In this document: piece after piece, positions 37,304 to 46,517 of the stretch | Position numbering within the stretch: position 1 is the first letter of the stretch | How the letters are laid out: each line of letters begins with the position of its first letter | From: Pseudonocardia sp. ICBG1293 | GTDB lineage: Bacteria; Actinomycetota; Actinomycetes; Mycobacteriales; Pseudonocardiaceae | Assembly (NCBI RefSeq): GCF_020131355.1 | Contig: NZ_JAHLEL010000051.1 | Span: 372,001 to 436,000, forward strand | Length of the DNA stretch: 64,000 nucleotides | Direction: 5' to 3' | Position numbers and translations under genes: made by a program | Notes under the pieces: model-generated | Database searches by the model: none | What the model was told of the DNA's origin: nothing | The model's input: the letters and a program-made list of their open reading frames with translations, nothing else

Positions 37304-37497
37304 TCCACATTCCCACCCAGGCGCCGTGCTGGGCCTGGTCGACCTGGCGACGTCGCCACCAACACCGAGCCCGCGAAAGCCACTATCGACGACGAAGACA
37401 GCTCAGCTAACGAAGTGCGGCTGGAGTACTAGGTGAAAACCCCCTGCCGGGGCCGAACGGCCACGCGGACGTCCCGTGGTCGCCCAGGGTGGCCGGT

Positions 37498-38037
37498 ATG
37501 GACGACCCCCGCACCGCGGACCCGGTGGCGCAGGAGATCGCGCGCAACCGCGAGCGTCAGAGCGCGATCTACGGCGAGCCCCTCGACGAGCGCATCCGCC
37601 GGCTCACGACCGGTCTGGGCATCACCCAGGCCCGCCTCGCCGCCGCGATCGGGCTGAGCCCCGCGATGCTGTCCCAGCTGGCGGGCGGGCGCCGGGTCAA
37701 GATCGGTGACCCGGCGGTGCTGGGCCGGATGACCGCGCTGGACCGTCGGCTGGCGCGCGGCCCGCTGCCCGACGCCGACCGCGACGCCCTGCTGGCCCGG
37801 GTCCGGCAGGACCCGTCGCCGTGCGGACCGACCGGCGGGTGTCGCTGCGCCGAGCAGGGCCCCGCCCCGGGGCCGCCGGTGCCGCGGCCGCGGCGGGCCC
37901 CGGTCGAGCCGACCGCGGAGGACGCGCTGCGCGGGGTGAGCGCCCCGGCCCGGCTCGTCGCCGCGGCGGCCGAGCTGTCGCCGTCGTTCCCGGAGATCGC
38001 CGAGGTGCTGCGCCGGGCCGCCGCCGGGCGCCGTTGA
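37498..38037 (+). CDS. Helix-turn-helix DNA-binding protein
   Basis: A 179-residue protein; ATG 37498 is preferred (CCAGGG eight bases before), GTG 37489 is possible. LDERIRRLTTGLGITQARLAAAIGLSPAMLSQLAGGRRVKIGDPAVLGRM is a Cro/XRE-type HTH (about residues 25-75). The rest is Pro/Ala-rich with a CGPTGGCRCAEQ cysteine cluster and a C-terminal helix. It is the first chromosomal gene after the insertion pile and was presumably next to ribF before. No target can be proposed. Confidence 0.75.
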   Translation: MDDPRTADPVAQEIARNRERQSAIYGEPLDERIRRLTTGLGITQARLAAAIGLSPAMLSQLAGGRRVKIGDPAVLGRMTALDRRLARGPLPDADRDALLARVRQDPSPCGPTGGCRCAEQGPAPGPPVPRPRRAPVEPTAEDALRGVSAPARLVAAAAELSPSFPEIAEVLRRAAAGRR

Positions 38038-38361
38038 GGCCGGGGCCGGCCCGGCCGGGACCCGCCCCGGCGGGTGCGGACGCGGCCGGCCACGACACCG
38101 CCCCCGCCGCCGGTGCCGGTGCACGGCCGGGAGCCGCCACACCGGGGCCCCGGGTCCCGATGTGCGCCAGGGCCACCGGCCCCGGGCCGGGTGGCGCGGG
38201 TCGGCGGCGGCCGCCGTACCGGTCGCTGGTACCGTTTCACACCGGGTCCGGCTGCAGTCCGTGGCGGCCGAGACCGACTTCCTGCCGTCCCCCCGGTTCG
38301 TCCGGCTTCGTAGGGATCGGCACGGCCCCACGGACCGTCTCAAGGATGAAGGAGTTGAGCA
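38038..38361 (+). promoter_or_regulatory. Upstream region of rpsO
   Basis: No gene is seen in these 324 bases. A TACCGT hexamer at 38230-38235 is the best -10 candidate, giving a leader of about 120 bases before rpsO. GAAGGAG precedes the rpsO ATG. S15 is autoregulated through leader RNA in several bacteria; I cannot identify such a fold here. Confidence 0.4.
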
Positions 38362-38631
38362 ATGGCACTGACCACCGCCGATAAGAAGAGCACGCTCGAG
38401 AAGTACGGCACCCACGCCACCGACACCGGGTCCCCCGAGGCCCAGGTCGCGCTGCTGACCCAGCGCATCGTCGGGCTGACCGAGCACCTGAAGCAGCACA
38501 AGCACGACCACCACAGCCGGCGCGGCCTGCTGCTGCTGGTCGGTCGTCGTCGCCGGCTGCTCAAGTACCTGCGCGAGGTCGACGTCGCTCGCTACCGCGC
38601 GCTGATCGAGAAGCTGGGTCTGCGCCGCTGA
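38362..38631 (+). CDS. rpsO: 30S ribosomal protein S15
   Basis: An 89-residue protein of standard length with the S15 signature: [55 protein letters not shown] and [13 protein letters not shown]. It binds the central domain of 16S rRNA early in 30S assembly. It lies upstream of pnp, as in most bacteria; the intergenic hairpins between them are candidate processing sites. Confidence 0.98.
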   Translation: MALTTADKKSTLEKYGTHATDTGSPEAQVALLTQRIVGLTEHLKQHKHDHHSRRGLLLLVGRRRRLLKYLREVDVARYRALIEKLGLRR

Positions 38632-38643
38632 CCCGCCCGGGGC

Positions 38644-38693
38644 GACCCGGCACCGGATCCCGGTGCCGGGTCGTTCCGTAGTACGGAACGACC
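38644..38693 (+). promoter_or_regulatory. Two overlapping hairpins between rpsO and pnp
   Basis: Hairpin 1: 13-base arms 38644-38656 and 38660-38672, loop ATC. Hairpin 2: 12-base arms 38669-38680 and 38682-38693 around one G (so a few inner pairs open). They share 38669-38672, so both cannot be fully formed. This could be a terminator with an alternative fold or the RNase III-type stem used in PNPase autoregulation in other bacteria. Confidence 0.55.
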
Positions 38694-38763
38694 GTACCGA
38701 GCGACACAACTGAACAGAGCCCGCCAATCGGGGTGACCGGAGATCTGCCGGTCCTCGGTAGTG

Positions 38764-38793
38764 GCCCCCGGAGCGCGACGCGCGGCCGGGGGC
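38764..38793 (+). terminator. GC hairpin upstream of pnp
   Basis: GCCCCCGG (38764-38771) pairs with CCGGGGGC (38786-38793), followed by TTCG. It is about 95 bases before pnp and may be a leader stem rather than a terminator. Confidence 0.4.
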
Positions 38794-38887
38794 TTCGATC
38801 GAAGACCGGCCCAGCAGGGGATCGAGCCGGCGCCGCGGTGGTGGGGTAGACGAAGACCACTCCCAACGACGAGGAGAACACCCCCGT

Positions 38888-41173
38888 ATGACTGACGTCA
38901 TCTCCGAGGACGGCGTGCACGAGAGCACCGCCGTCATCGACAACGACACCTACGGCACCCGCACCGTCCGGTTCGAGACCGGACGGCTCGCCCGCCAGGC
39001 CGCCGGGTCCGTCGTCGCGTACCTCGACGACGAGACCATGCTGCTGTCCGCCACGACCGCGTCGAAGCGGCCGAAGGACCAGTTCGACTTCTTCCCGCTG
39101 ACGGTGGACGTCGAGGAGCGGATGTACGCCGCGGGTCGGATCCCCGGCTCGTTCTTCCGCCGCGAGGGCCGTCCGGGCACCGACGCGATCCTGACCTGCC
39201 GCCTCATCGACCGTCCGCTGCGCCCGTCCTTCGTGGACGGCCTGCGCAACGAGATCCAGGTCGTCGTGACGGTCATGTCGCTCGACCCGAAGGACCCCTA
39301 CGACGTCGTGGCGATCAACGCCGCGTCGGCGTCCACCCAGCTCGCCGGCCTGCCGTTCTCCGGCCCGGTCGGCGGCGTCCGCGTCGCGCTCATCGCGAAC
39401 GAGGCGGGCACCGACACCCAGTGGGTCGCCTTCCCGACCCACGACCAGCTCGAGCGCGCCGCGTTCGACATGGTCGTCGCGGGCCGCATCGTCGGTGACG
39501 ACGTCGCGATCATGATGGTCGAGGCCGAGGCCACCGAGAACACCATCGACCTCGTCGCCGGTGGCGCCAGCGCCCCGACCGAGGGTGTCGTCGCGGACGG
39601 GCTGGAGGCGGCCAAGCCGTTCATCCGCAGCCTGTGCGTCGCCCAGCAGCAGCTGGCCGACGTCGCGGCCAAGCCGACCGCCGACTACCCGGTGTTCCCG
39701 GCCTACCAGCCGGACGCCTTCGAGGCCGTCTCCGAGGCCGTCGAGCAGGAGCTCGCGCAGGCGCTGACCATCGCCGGCAAGCAGGAGCGCGAGACCCGGA
39801 CCGACGAGATCAAGGCGTCGGTGCTGGACAAGCTCGGCGAGCGCTTCGTCGGTCGCGAGTCCGAGCTCGGCAACGCGTTCCGCTCGCTGAACAAGAAGCT
39901 GGTCCGCCGCCGCATCCTGACCGACCAGGTCCGGATCGACGGCCGCGGCCTGACCGACATCCGGCCGCTGTCGGCCGAGGTCGAGGTCGTCCCGCGGGCG
40001 CACGGCTCGGCGCTGTTCGAGCGCGGCGAGACCCAGATCATGGGTGTCACCACGCTGAACATGCTGCGCATGGAGCAGCAGATCGACCAGCTGGGGCCGG
40101 AGACGCGCAAGCGCTACCTGCACCACTACAACTTCCCGCCGTACTCGACCGGTGAGACCGGCCGCGTCGGCTCGCCCAAGCGCCGCGAGATCGGCCACGG
40201 CGCGCTCGCCGAGCGGGCCCTGATCCCGGTCCTGCCGTCCCGCGACGAGTTCCCGTACGCGATCCGGCAGGTCTCCGAGGCCCTCGGCTCGAACGGCTCG
40301 ACCTCGATGGGCTCGGTCTGCGCGTCCACGATGTCGCTGCTCAACGCCGGTGTGCCGCTCAAGGCGCCGGTCGCGGGCATCGCGATGGGCCTGGTGTCCG
40401 ACGAGGTCGACGGCCAGACGCGCTACGTCGCGCTGACCGACATCCTGGGCGCCGAGGACGCGTTCGGCGACATGGACTTCAAGGTCGCCGGCACCAAGGA
40501 GTTCGTCACGGCGCTGCAGCTGGACACCAAGCTGGACGGCATCCCGTCCGAGGTGCTCGCCGCCGCGCTGAACCAGGCCAAGGACGCCCGCCTGACCATC
40601 CTCGAGGTGATCGGCGAGGCCATCGACGGCCCGGACGAGATGAGCCGGTACGCGCCGCGGGTGACCGCGGTGAAGGTCCCGGTCGACAAGATCGGCGAGG
40701 TCATCGGGCCGAAGGGCAAGATGATCAACTCGATCACCGAGAAGACCGGCGCCGACATCTCGATCGAGGACGACGGCACCATCTACGTCGGTGCGAACGA
40801 CGGCCCCTCCGCGGAGGAGGCGATCGGCATGATCAACGCGATCGCCAACCCGCAGCTGCCGAAGGTCGGCGAGCGGTTCCTGGGCACGGTGGTCAAGGCC
40901 GCCGCGTTCGGTGCCTTCGTCTCGCTGGTCCCCGGCAAGGACGGCCTGGTCCACATCTCGAAGCTCGGCAACGGGAAGCGGATCAGCAAGGTCGAGGACG
41001 TCGTCAAGGTCGGCGACAAGCTGCGCGTCGAGGTCACCGACATCGACAACCGCGGCAAGATCTCGCTGATCCCGGTCGTGGAGGAGTCCGCCTCGGCGGA
41101 CGTCACCGACGCCCCGGCCGTCGAGGGTGCCGTCGACGCCGAGGCCCCGGCCGAGGCCGCCAACCCGAGCTGA
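38888..41173 (+). CDS. pnp: Polyribonucleotide nucleotidyltransferase (PNPase)
   Basis: A 761-residue protein, ATG 38888 after GACGAGGAGAA. Two RNase PH domains (the second with [31 protein letters not shown] and [16 protein letters not shown]), a helical linker between them, a KH domain ([24 protein letters not shown]) and an S1 domain ([33 protein letters not shown]). It degrades RNA 3' to 5' using phosphate and can add tails. An acidic Ala/Glu tail closes the protein. The M16 peptidase gene follows four bases later. Confidence 0.98.
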   Translation: MTDVISEDGVHESTAVIDNDTYGTRTVRFETGRLARQAAGSVVAYLDDETMLLSATTASKRPKDQFDFFPLTVDVEERMYAAGRIPGSFFRREGRPGTDAILTCRLIDRPLRPSFVDGLRNEIQVVVTVMSLDPKDPYDVVAINAASASTQLAGLPFSGPVGGVRVALIANEAGTDTQWVAFPTHDQLERAAFDMVVAGRIVGDDVAIMMVEAEATENTIDLVAGGASAPTEGVVADGLEAAKPFIRSLCVAQQQLADVAAKPTADYPVFPAYQPDAFEAVSEAVEQELAQALTIAGKQERETRTDEIKASVLDKLGERFVGRESELGNAFRSLNKKLVRRRILTDQVRIDGRGLTDIRPLSAEVEVVPRAHGSALFERGETQIMGVTTLNMLRMEQQIDQLGPETRKRYLHHYNFPPYSTGETGRVGSPKRREIGHGALAERALIPVLPSRDEFPYAIRQVSEALGSNGSTSMGSVCASTMSLLNAGVPLKAPVAGIAMGLVSDEVDGQTRYVALTDILGAEDAFGDMDFKVAGTKEFVTALQLDTKLDGIPSEVLAAALNQAKDARLTILEVIGEAIDGPDEMSRYAPRVTAVKVPVDKIGEVIGPKGKMINSITEKTGADISIEDDGTIYVGANDGPSAEEAIGMINAIANPQLPKVGERFLGTVVKAAAFGAFVSLVPGKDGLVHISKLGNGKRISKVEDVVKVGDKLRVEVTDIDNRGKISLIPVVEESASADVTDAPAVEGAVDAEAPAEAANPS

Positions 41174-41177
41174 TCCG

Positions 41178-42554
41178 TTGGCATCGGAGAACGACCACGC
41201 TGCGGCGGCCCGGGACTCGTCCCGGGCCGCCGCCCGCGTGTCCCCGCTGTCCGCCGGTGACCCCGGTGACACCGTCCGCCGCAGCGACCTGCCCGGCGGG
41301 GTGCGGCTGGTCACCGAGGCGGTGCCCGGCGTCCGCTCGGTGGCGCTCGGGATCTGGATCGGGATCGGCTCGGTCGACGAGACCCCCGAGCAGGCCGGCT
41401 CCGCGCACTTCCTGGAACACCTGCTCTTCAAGGGCACCCGCCGGCGCACCGCCGCGGGTATCGCCGAGGAGATGGACGCCGTCGGCGGTGAGCTGAACGC
41501 GTTCACCGCCAAGGAGCACACCTGCTACTACGCCCACGTCCTCGACACCGACGTGGCGCTCGCGGTGGACGTGCTCGCCGACGTCGTGACCGACGCCGAG
41601 CTGGCGCACACCGACGTCGAGCTGGAACGGGGCGTCGTGCTCGAGGAGATCTCGATGCGCGACGACGACCCGGCGGACCTGCTCGGCGACCTGTTCGACG
41701 AGACCCTGTTCGGGGACCATCCCCTCGGGCGCCCGGTGATCGGCTCCGAGGAGTCGATCCGGGCGATGAGCCGCGACACCCTGCACGCGTTCTGGCGCGG
41801 GGAGTACACGGCGCCACGGATGGTGGTCGCCGCGGCGGGGAACCTCGAGCACGACCGGGTCTCCGACCTGGTGGCCGCCGCGCTGGACCGCGCGGCGCAG
41901 GGCCATCGCGGTGCCCGTCCGGTGCCGCCGCGCACCGCCACCGGCGCCCGTCCCGTGCGGACCGGTGCGCTCGGCCTGCTCGACGACGAGTCCGAGCAGG
42001 CGCACGTGATGCTCGGCGTCCCCACCGCGGGCCGCGCCGGCCGTGGCCTGCCGGTGCTCGCCGTCCTCAACTCCGCCCTGGGCGGGGGCCTGTCCTCAAG
42101 GCTGTTCCAGCAGGTCCGCGAGCAGCGCGGGCTGGCCTACCAGGTCTACTCCTCGACCGTCCGCTACGCCGACGCCGGCGCCATGTCGGTGTACGCCGGG
42201 TGCGCCCCCGAGCGGCTCGGTGAGGTCGTCGCGGTGGTGCGCGACGTGCTCGGCGAGGTCGCGGCCGACGGGCTGACCGAGGCCGAGGTCGTGCGCGCGC
42301 AGGGCGCCCTGCGCGGGGGACTGGTGCTCGGCTGTGAGGACACCGCGTCGCGGATGAACCGCCTCGGTCGCGCCGAGCTGGACCACGGTCGGCAGCGCTC
42401 GCTCGCCGACAGCCTGGCCCGCATCGACGCCGTCACCCCGGCCGAGGTCGCGGCACTGGCCGCGGAGCTGCTGGCCCAGCCGCTCACGGCCGCCGTCGTG
42501 GGTCCCTACGGGGACACCGACGACCTCCCCGCCGCCCTGCGCGACCTGGCCTGA
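41178..42554 (+). CDS. M16-family zinc peptidase
   Basis: A 458-residue protein. TTG 41178, four bases after pnp, is the first in-frame start; GTG 41238 is an alternative and neither has a good ribosome site. The inverted zinc motif HFLEHLLFKG (HxxEH) lies near residue 77, with the downstream glutamate in ELERGVVLEEI; the second, inactive M16 domain starts near residue 250. This pnp-linked peptidase is conserved in actinobacteria (PepR in mycobacteria); substrates are unknown. It ends at the second long hairpin repeat. Confidence 0.9.
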   Translation: MASENDHAAAARDSSRAAARVSPLSAGDPGDTVRRSDLPGGVRLVTEAVPGVRSVALGIWIGIGSVDETPEQAGSAHFLEHLLFKGTRRRTAAGIAEEMDAVGGELNAFTAKEHTCYYAHVLDTDVALAVDVLADVVTDAELAHTDVELERGVVLEEISMRDDDPADLLGDLFDETLFGDHPLGRPVIGSEESIRAMSRDTLHAFWRGEYTAPRMVVAAAGNLEHDRVSDLVAAALDRAAQGHRGARPVPPRTATGARPVRTGALGLLDDESEQAHVMLGVPTAGRAGRGLPVLAVLNSALGGGLSSRLFQQVREQRGLAYQVYSSTVRYADAGAMSVYAGCAPERLGEVVAVVRDVLGEVAADGLTEAEVVRAQGALRGGLVLGCEDTASRMNRLGRAELDHGRQRSLADSLARIDAVTPAEVAALAAELLAQPLTAAVVGPYGDTDDLPAALRDLA

Positions 42555-42591
42555 CCCCGCACGTCCTCCGTGGCCCTCCCGGCCGCCTCTC

Positions 42592-42648
42592 TGCGCACGA
42601 ACGGGCCCCTCGTACGAACCTTTCGTACGAGGGGCCCGTTCGTGCGCA
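42592..42648. repeat. Long perfect hairpin, copy 2
   Basis: 27-base arms 42592-42618 and 42622-42648 are exact reverse complements around CCT. Compared with the copy at 11022-11074, one arm position changes (T to C) and the opposite arm carries the matching change, so pairing is kept. It lies between the convergent M16 and ABC-transporter genes. Confidence 0.87.
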
Positions 42649-42712
42649 AGGGGAGGCGGAGCCCCGTCCCCGGTGCGGGTCCGGGGGCCCCGCCGGTGCC
42701 GGGCGGGGTCGG

Positions 42713-44401
42713 TCAGGAGCCGTTCTGCCAGCCGAGGGTCTCGGGCAGCGGCGGGAACGCGAACAGCGCCGAGCCCCAGTTCGCGAGCCCGGGCTTGGTC
42801 GCCCAGATCGACGGGCCGGAGTAGACCGGCAGCACGCCGTAGGTGGCGAGGGCCTTCTTCTCCGCCGCGGCGGCCGCGGCGTACTGCTCGTCGGCGGTGG
42901 GCAGGGTGTTGACCTTGCGCAGCTCGGCGTCGAGCTCCGGGGTGCCGGTTCCGGAGCTGTTCAGCGTCGAGTTCGAGCAGTACTGCTGGCAGATGTAGGC
43001 CACGCCGTACGGGTCGGAGGACTTGAACCCCAGGAAGACCATGTCGAACTCCTTGTTCGCCAGGACCTTCGAGAAGTCGGTCGACGGGACGACGCGGACC
43101 TGCAGGTCGACGCCGATGTTCTTCAGCATCGCCACCATGGCGCCGGACGAGGCGCGCTTGGTCGGGGTGTCGCCGGTCTGCACGTAGGTGAAGGTCAGCT
43201 TCTGCCCCTCCTTGGTACGTACGCCGTCCGGGCCCGCCACCCAGCCGGCGGCGTCGAGCCCCTGCTTCGCGGCCTCGGGGTCGAGGGTCACCGCGCTCGC
43301 GAGGTTGTCCTGGTAGCCCTGCTGGTAGGGCTGCAGGGTCAGCGAACCACCCAGGTCCTCGGTGTAGTCCAGCCCCTGGAAGGCGATCTTGGCGAGCTGT
43401 GCGCGGTCGATGGTGTCGAACACGGCCTTGCGGACCGCCGGGTCCTTGAGGATCGGCGTGGTGCTGTTCAGCATGAGCAGGTAGTTCGCCGGGGTGCCGG
43501 AGATGCGGATGTCGGCGTTCGGGACCGTGCGGGCCTGGGCGAGGAAGTCGGCGGACTCCGCCTCGGTCGCGTCGATCTGGCCGTTGCGGAAAGCGTTGAT
43601 CTTGGCCTGCTGCTCCATCTGGACCAGGGTGATGCGGTCGAGCTTGCCCTTCTTGCCCCACCATTTCGGGTTGCGCTCGAAGGCGATGGTGGAGGTCTGC
43701 TTGTCGTAGCTCGCCACGGTGTACGGTCCCGCGCCCCACTCGGGGTGCGGGTTGTTCAGGTAGCCCTTGTTGAACACGTCCGGGGCGGAGGCCTTCGGGT
43801 GCAGGAGCTGGTTGAACAGGCTCTGCCACCACGGGTTGGGACCGTTGAAGGTGACGACGGCCTGCTTGTCGTCGGCGCCGCGGGTCACCGAGGTGATCCG
43901 GTCGTAGCCGTCGGTGGAGTTCGGGATGAAGGCGGTGTCCGTGCCGTTGTCGGCCTTCCAGGTGGCCTCGAACGCCCGCCAGTCGATCGGCGTGCCGTCG
44001 TTGAACACGGCCTTCGGGTTGATCGTGTACGTGACGGTCGTCTTCCCCGCGTTGTCGACGGCGTCCGCCTTCGTCACGTAGTCCGGGTTGATGACCGGGT
44101 CCCCGGTGGGGGTGAACGTGATGACCAACGGGTTGTAGAACCCCCAGGCGAGGCGGGTGTCGGTCGTCATGTCGCCCTGGAAGATGTTGAACTGCGGGTT
44201 CAGGTCGGAACGGAAGGGCAGCGTGACCTCCCCGCCGTCCTTGACGTTCTCGTAGGGCTGCTCGTTGTACGACGGCGTCGTCGACAGGGACTCGCCGGTC
44301 TGCGCGGGCCCGCCGGAACCACCTCCGCCACAGCCCGCGAGCACCAGGGCCAGCGCCGCGACGGCGGCGGTGATCGCCCCGTGTCGGATGGGTCTGCGCA
44401 T
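42713..44401 (-). CDS. ABC transporter solute-binding lipoprotein, family 5
   Basis: A 562-residue protein, ATG 44401 with GAAGGAGAG. The signal AITAAVAALALVLAGCGGGG has an LAGC lipobox (lipid Cys near 24). The family 5 (peptide/nickel/oligopeptide) signature is seen in GGEVTLPFRSDLNPQFN and YTINPKAVFNDGTPIDWRAFEATW. It is the last gene of an operon dppB-dppC-ATPase-binding protein, 43 bases after the ATPase gene. Ligand, likely a peptide, is not known. Confidence 0.92.
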   Translation of the reverse strand: MRRPIRHGAITAAVAALALVLAGCGGGGSGGPAQTGESLSTTPSYNEQPYENVKDGGEVTLPFRSDLNPQFNIFQGDMTTDTRLAWGFYNPLVITFTPTGDPVINPDYVTKADAVDNAGKTTVTYTINPKAVFNDGTPIDWRAFEATWKADNGTDTAFIPNSTDGYDRITSVTRGADDKQAVVTFNGPNPWWQSLFNQLLHPKASAPDVFNKGYLNNPHPEWGAGPYTVASYDKQTSTIAFERNPKWWGKKGKLDRITLVQMEQQAKINAFRNGQIDATEAESADFLAQARTVPNADIRISGTPANYLLMLNSTTPILKDPAVRKAVFDTIDRAQLAKIAFQGLDYTEDLGGSLTLQPYQQGYQDNLASAVTLDPEAAKQGLDAAGWVAGPDGVRTKEGQKLTFTYVQTGDTPTKRASSGAMVAMLKNIGVDLQVRVVPSTDFSKVLANKEFDMVFLGFKSSDPYGVAYICQQYCSNSTLNSSGTGTPELDAELRKVNTLPTADEQYAAAAAAEKKALATYGVLPVYSGPSIWATKPGLANWGSALFAFPPLPETLGWQNGS

Positions 44402-44444
44402 GTCTCTCCTTCGTTCGGTTCCCCTGGGTCGGGCTGGGAGGGGG

Positions 44445-46517
44445 TCAGCGGAAGTGGCAGGCGTTGCGGTGGTCGGAGTCGGCGTCGCTGGCGCCGTCCT
44501 TGACCGTCAGCACCGGGGTCTCGCCGGCGCAGCGGGACCGCTCGTGCTCGGACAGGGTCCGGGCCAGCGGGCAGCGGCCCAGGAACGCACAGCCGGGCCG
44601 GTCGTCGGTCGGGCTGGGCAGGTCCCCGGAGAGCACGACCCGTTGCCGGGTCCGTTCCACCTGCGGGTCCGGCACCGGGATCGCCGACAGCAGCGCCTGG
44701 GTGTAGGGGTGCTGCGGGTTGCCGAACACGTCCGGCACGGCGCCGGACTCCACGATCCGCCCCAGGTACATGACGGCGACCCGGTCCGCGACGTGCCGCA
44801 CGACCGACAGGTCGTGGGCGACGAACAGGTAGCTCAGGCCCAGCTCGTGCTGCAGCTCGGTGAGCAGGTTCAGCACCCCCGCCTGCACCGAGACGTCGAG
44901 GGCCGACACGGGTTCGTCGAGCACCAGCAGCGACGGGTTCGTCGCCAGGGCGCGGGCGATCCCGATGCGCTGGCGCTGCCCGCCGGAGAACGCGGCCGGG
45001 AAGCGGTCGACGTGGCCGGGTTCCAGACCCACCAGCGCCATCAGCTCGTCGACCCGGGCACCGATCCGGTGCCGGTCCGACCAGCCGGCCGCGCGCAACG
45101 GCTCGCCGAGGATGTCCCCGACGGTCATGCGCGGGTCGAGCGCGCCCATCGGGTCCTGGAACACGATCTGGATCTCGCGGCGCAGCGCGGCGACGTCGCC
45201 GCGGCCGCGCAGCGTCGCGACGTCGGTGCCGGCGACCTCGACCGTCCCACCCTCCGGCGGGAGCAGGTTCATGATCTCCAGCAGGGTCGTCGTCTTGCCG
45301 CAGCCGGACTCGCCGACCAGGCCGAGGGTCTCCCCGCGGCGGATGTCGAGGTCGACGTCGGCGACGGCGTGCACCGTCCCGACGCGGCGCCGGACCAGTG
45401 AGCCCTTCATCAGCGGGAAGGTCTTGCGCAGGTGGCTCACCGACAGCACCGCGGGACGCTCCGCACGGTCGGCGGCGCGGTCGCCGGCGACGGGCAGGTC
45501 GGGGACGGCGAACACGGGCTCGCCGTCGATCGCACCGTCGACGACCTCACCGGTCCGCACGCAGGCGGCGGCGTGGTCGTCCCGGCCGGGGACCGGTACC
45601 AGCGGGGGCTCGGCGGTGGTGCAGGCGTCGACGGCGACCGGGCAGCGCGGCGCGAACGGGCAGCCGGGCGGCAGGTCGGTCGGCGCGGGCGGGCTGCCGG
45701 GCACCGGGACGAGCGGGCGCCGCTCGACGCTGTCGACGCGGGGGACCGCGCCGAGCAGGCCGATCGTGTACGGCATCCGTGGCGCGGCGAACAGCTCGTC
45801 CACCGGGGCGGTCTCGACCGGGCGGCCCGCGTACATGACGAGCACGTCGTCGGCGACGCCCGCGACCACGCCCAGGTCGTGGGTGATCATGACGACGGCG
45901 GCGCCGGTCTCGTCGCGCGCGACCTTCAGCACGTCCAGGATCTGCGCCTGCACCGTGACGTCCAGGGCGGTCGTCGGCTCGTCGGCGATGATCACCGACG
46001 GGTCGTTCGCGATCGCCATCGCGATCATCACGCGCTGGCGCATGCCACCGGAGAACTCGTGCGGGAAGGCGCGCACGCGTCGCCGGGGGTCGGGGATGCC
46101 GACCAGGTCGAGCAGCTCCACCGCCCGTTCGCGGGCCTTCGCCCGGCCGATGTCGCGGTGGATCTGCATGGCCTCGACGAGCTGGTCGCCGACGGTGAAG
46201 ATCGGCGTCAGGGAGGACAGCGGGTCCTGGAAGACCATCCCGATGTCGTCGCCGCGGATCCCGGACAGGGCCTCGTCGGACAGGCCGACCAGCTCGCGCC
46301 CGGCCAGGGTGATCGAGCCCGTCACCGACGCCGTCTCGGGCAGCAGGCCCATCACGGCCAGCGAGGTCACCGACTTGCCGGAGCCGGACTCCCCGACGAT
46401 CCCCAGCGTGCGCCCGGGCAGCAGGTCGAAGCCGACGCCGCGGACGGCCTCGACCCGACCGGCCTCGGACGGGAACGCGACGGTCAGGTCACGCACGGAC
46501 AGTACGGGGGTGCTCAT
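44445..46517 (-). CDS. Fused double ATPase of peptide ABC transporter
   Basis: A 690-residue fusion of two ATPase domains normally encoded by separate dppD and dppF genes. Domain 1: GESGSGKS, FSGGMRQR, IADEPTTALD; domain 2: GESGCGKT, FSGGQRQR, VLDEPVSALD. Each ends with the oligopeptide-ATPase C-terminal cysteine cluster (PPGCPFAPRCPVAVDAC and RPGCAFLGRCPLA). It powers the DppB/DppC permease. ATG 46517 overlaps the dppC stop (ATGA), so translation is coupled. Confidence 0.94.
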   Translation of the reverse strand: MSTPVLSVRDLTVAFPSEAGRVEAVRGVGFDLLPGRTLGIVGESGSGKSVTSLAVMGLLPETASVTGSITLAGRELVGLSDEALSGIRGDDIGMVFQDPLSSLTPIFTVGDQLVEAMQIHRDIGRAKARERAVELLDLVGIPDPRRRVRAFPHEFSGGMRQRVMIAMAIANDPSVIIADEPTTALDVTVQAQILDVLKVARDETGAAVVMITHDLGVVAGVADDVLVMYAGRPVETAPVDELFAAPRMPYTIGLLGAVPRVDSVERRPLVPVPGSPPAPTDLPPGCPFAPRCPVAVDACTTAEPPLVPVPGRDDHAAACVRTGEVVDGAIDGEPVFAVPDLPVAGDRAADRAERPAVLSVSHLRKTFPLMKGSLVRRRVGTVHAVADVDLDIRRGETLGLVGESGCGKTTTLLEIMNLLPPEGGTVEVAGTDVATLRGRGDVAALRREIQIVFQDPMGALDPRMTVGDILGEPLRAAGWSDRHRIGARVDELMALVGLEPGHVDRFPAAFSGGQRQRIGIARALATNPSLLVLDEPVSALDVSVQAGVLNLLTELQHELGLSYLFVAHDLSVVRHVADRVAVMYLGRIVESGAVPDVFGNPQHPYTQALLSAIPVPDPQVERTRQRVVLSGDLPSPTDDRPGCAFLGRCPLARTLSEHERSRCAGETPVLTVKDGASDADSDHRNACHFR

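Larger units (their letters stand above)
36026..37428 (+). mobile_element. IS701-family element, copy 2
   Basis: Same 1403-base length as copy 1 but opposite orientation, flanked by the duplication CTAG (36022-36025 and 37429-37432). The left end reads TGCTCCAGCCGCAG, one base different from the copy-1 end. The target CTAG included the last C of the founder IS5 element, so it landed on that element's outer boundary. Confidence 0.9.

Noticed and set aside
30969-37428. Composite transposon bounded by the two IS701 copies
   Set aside because: Each copy has its own distinct target duplication (CTAA and CTAG) and both landed on pre-existing IS5 sequence, so they inserted independently.
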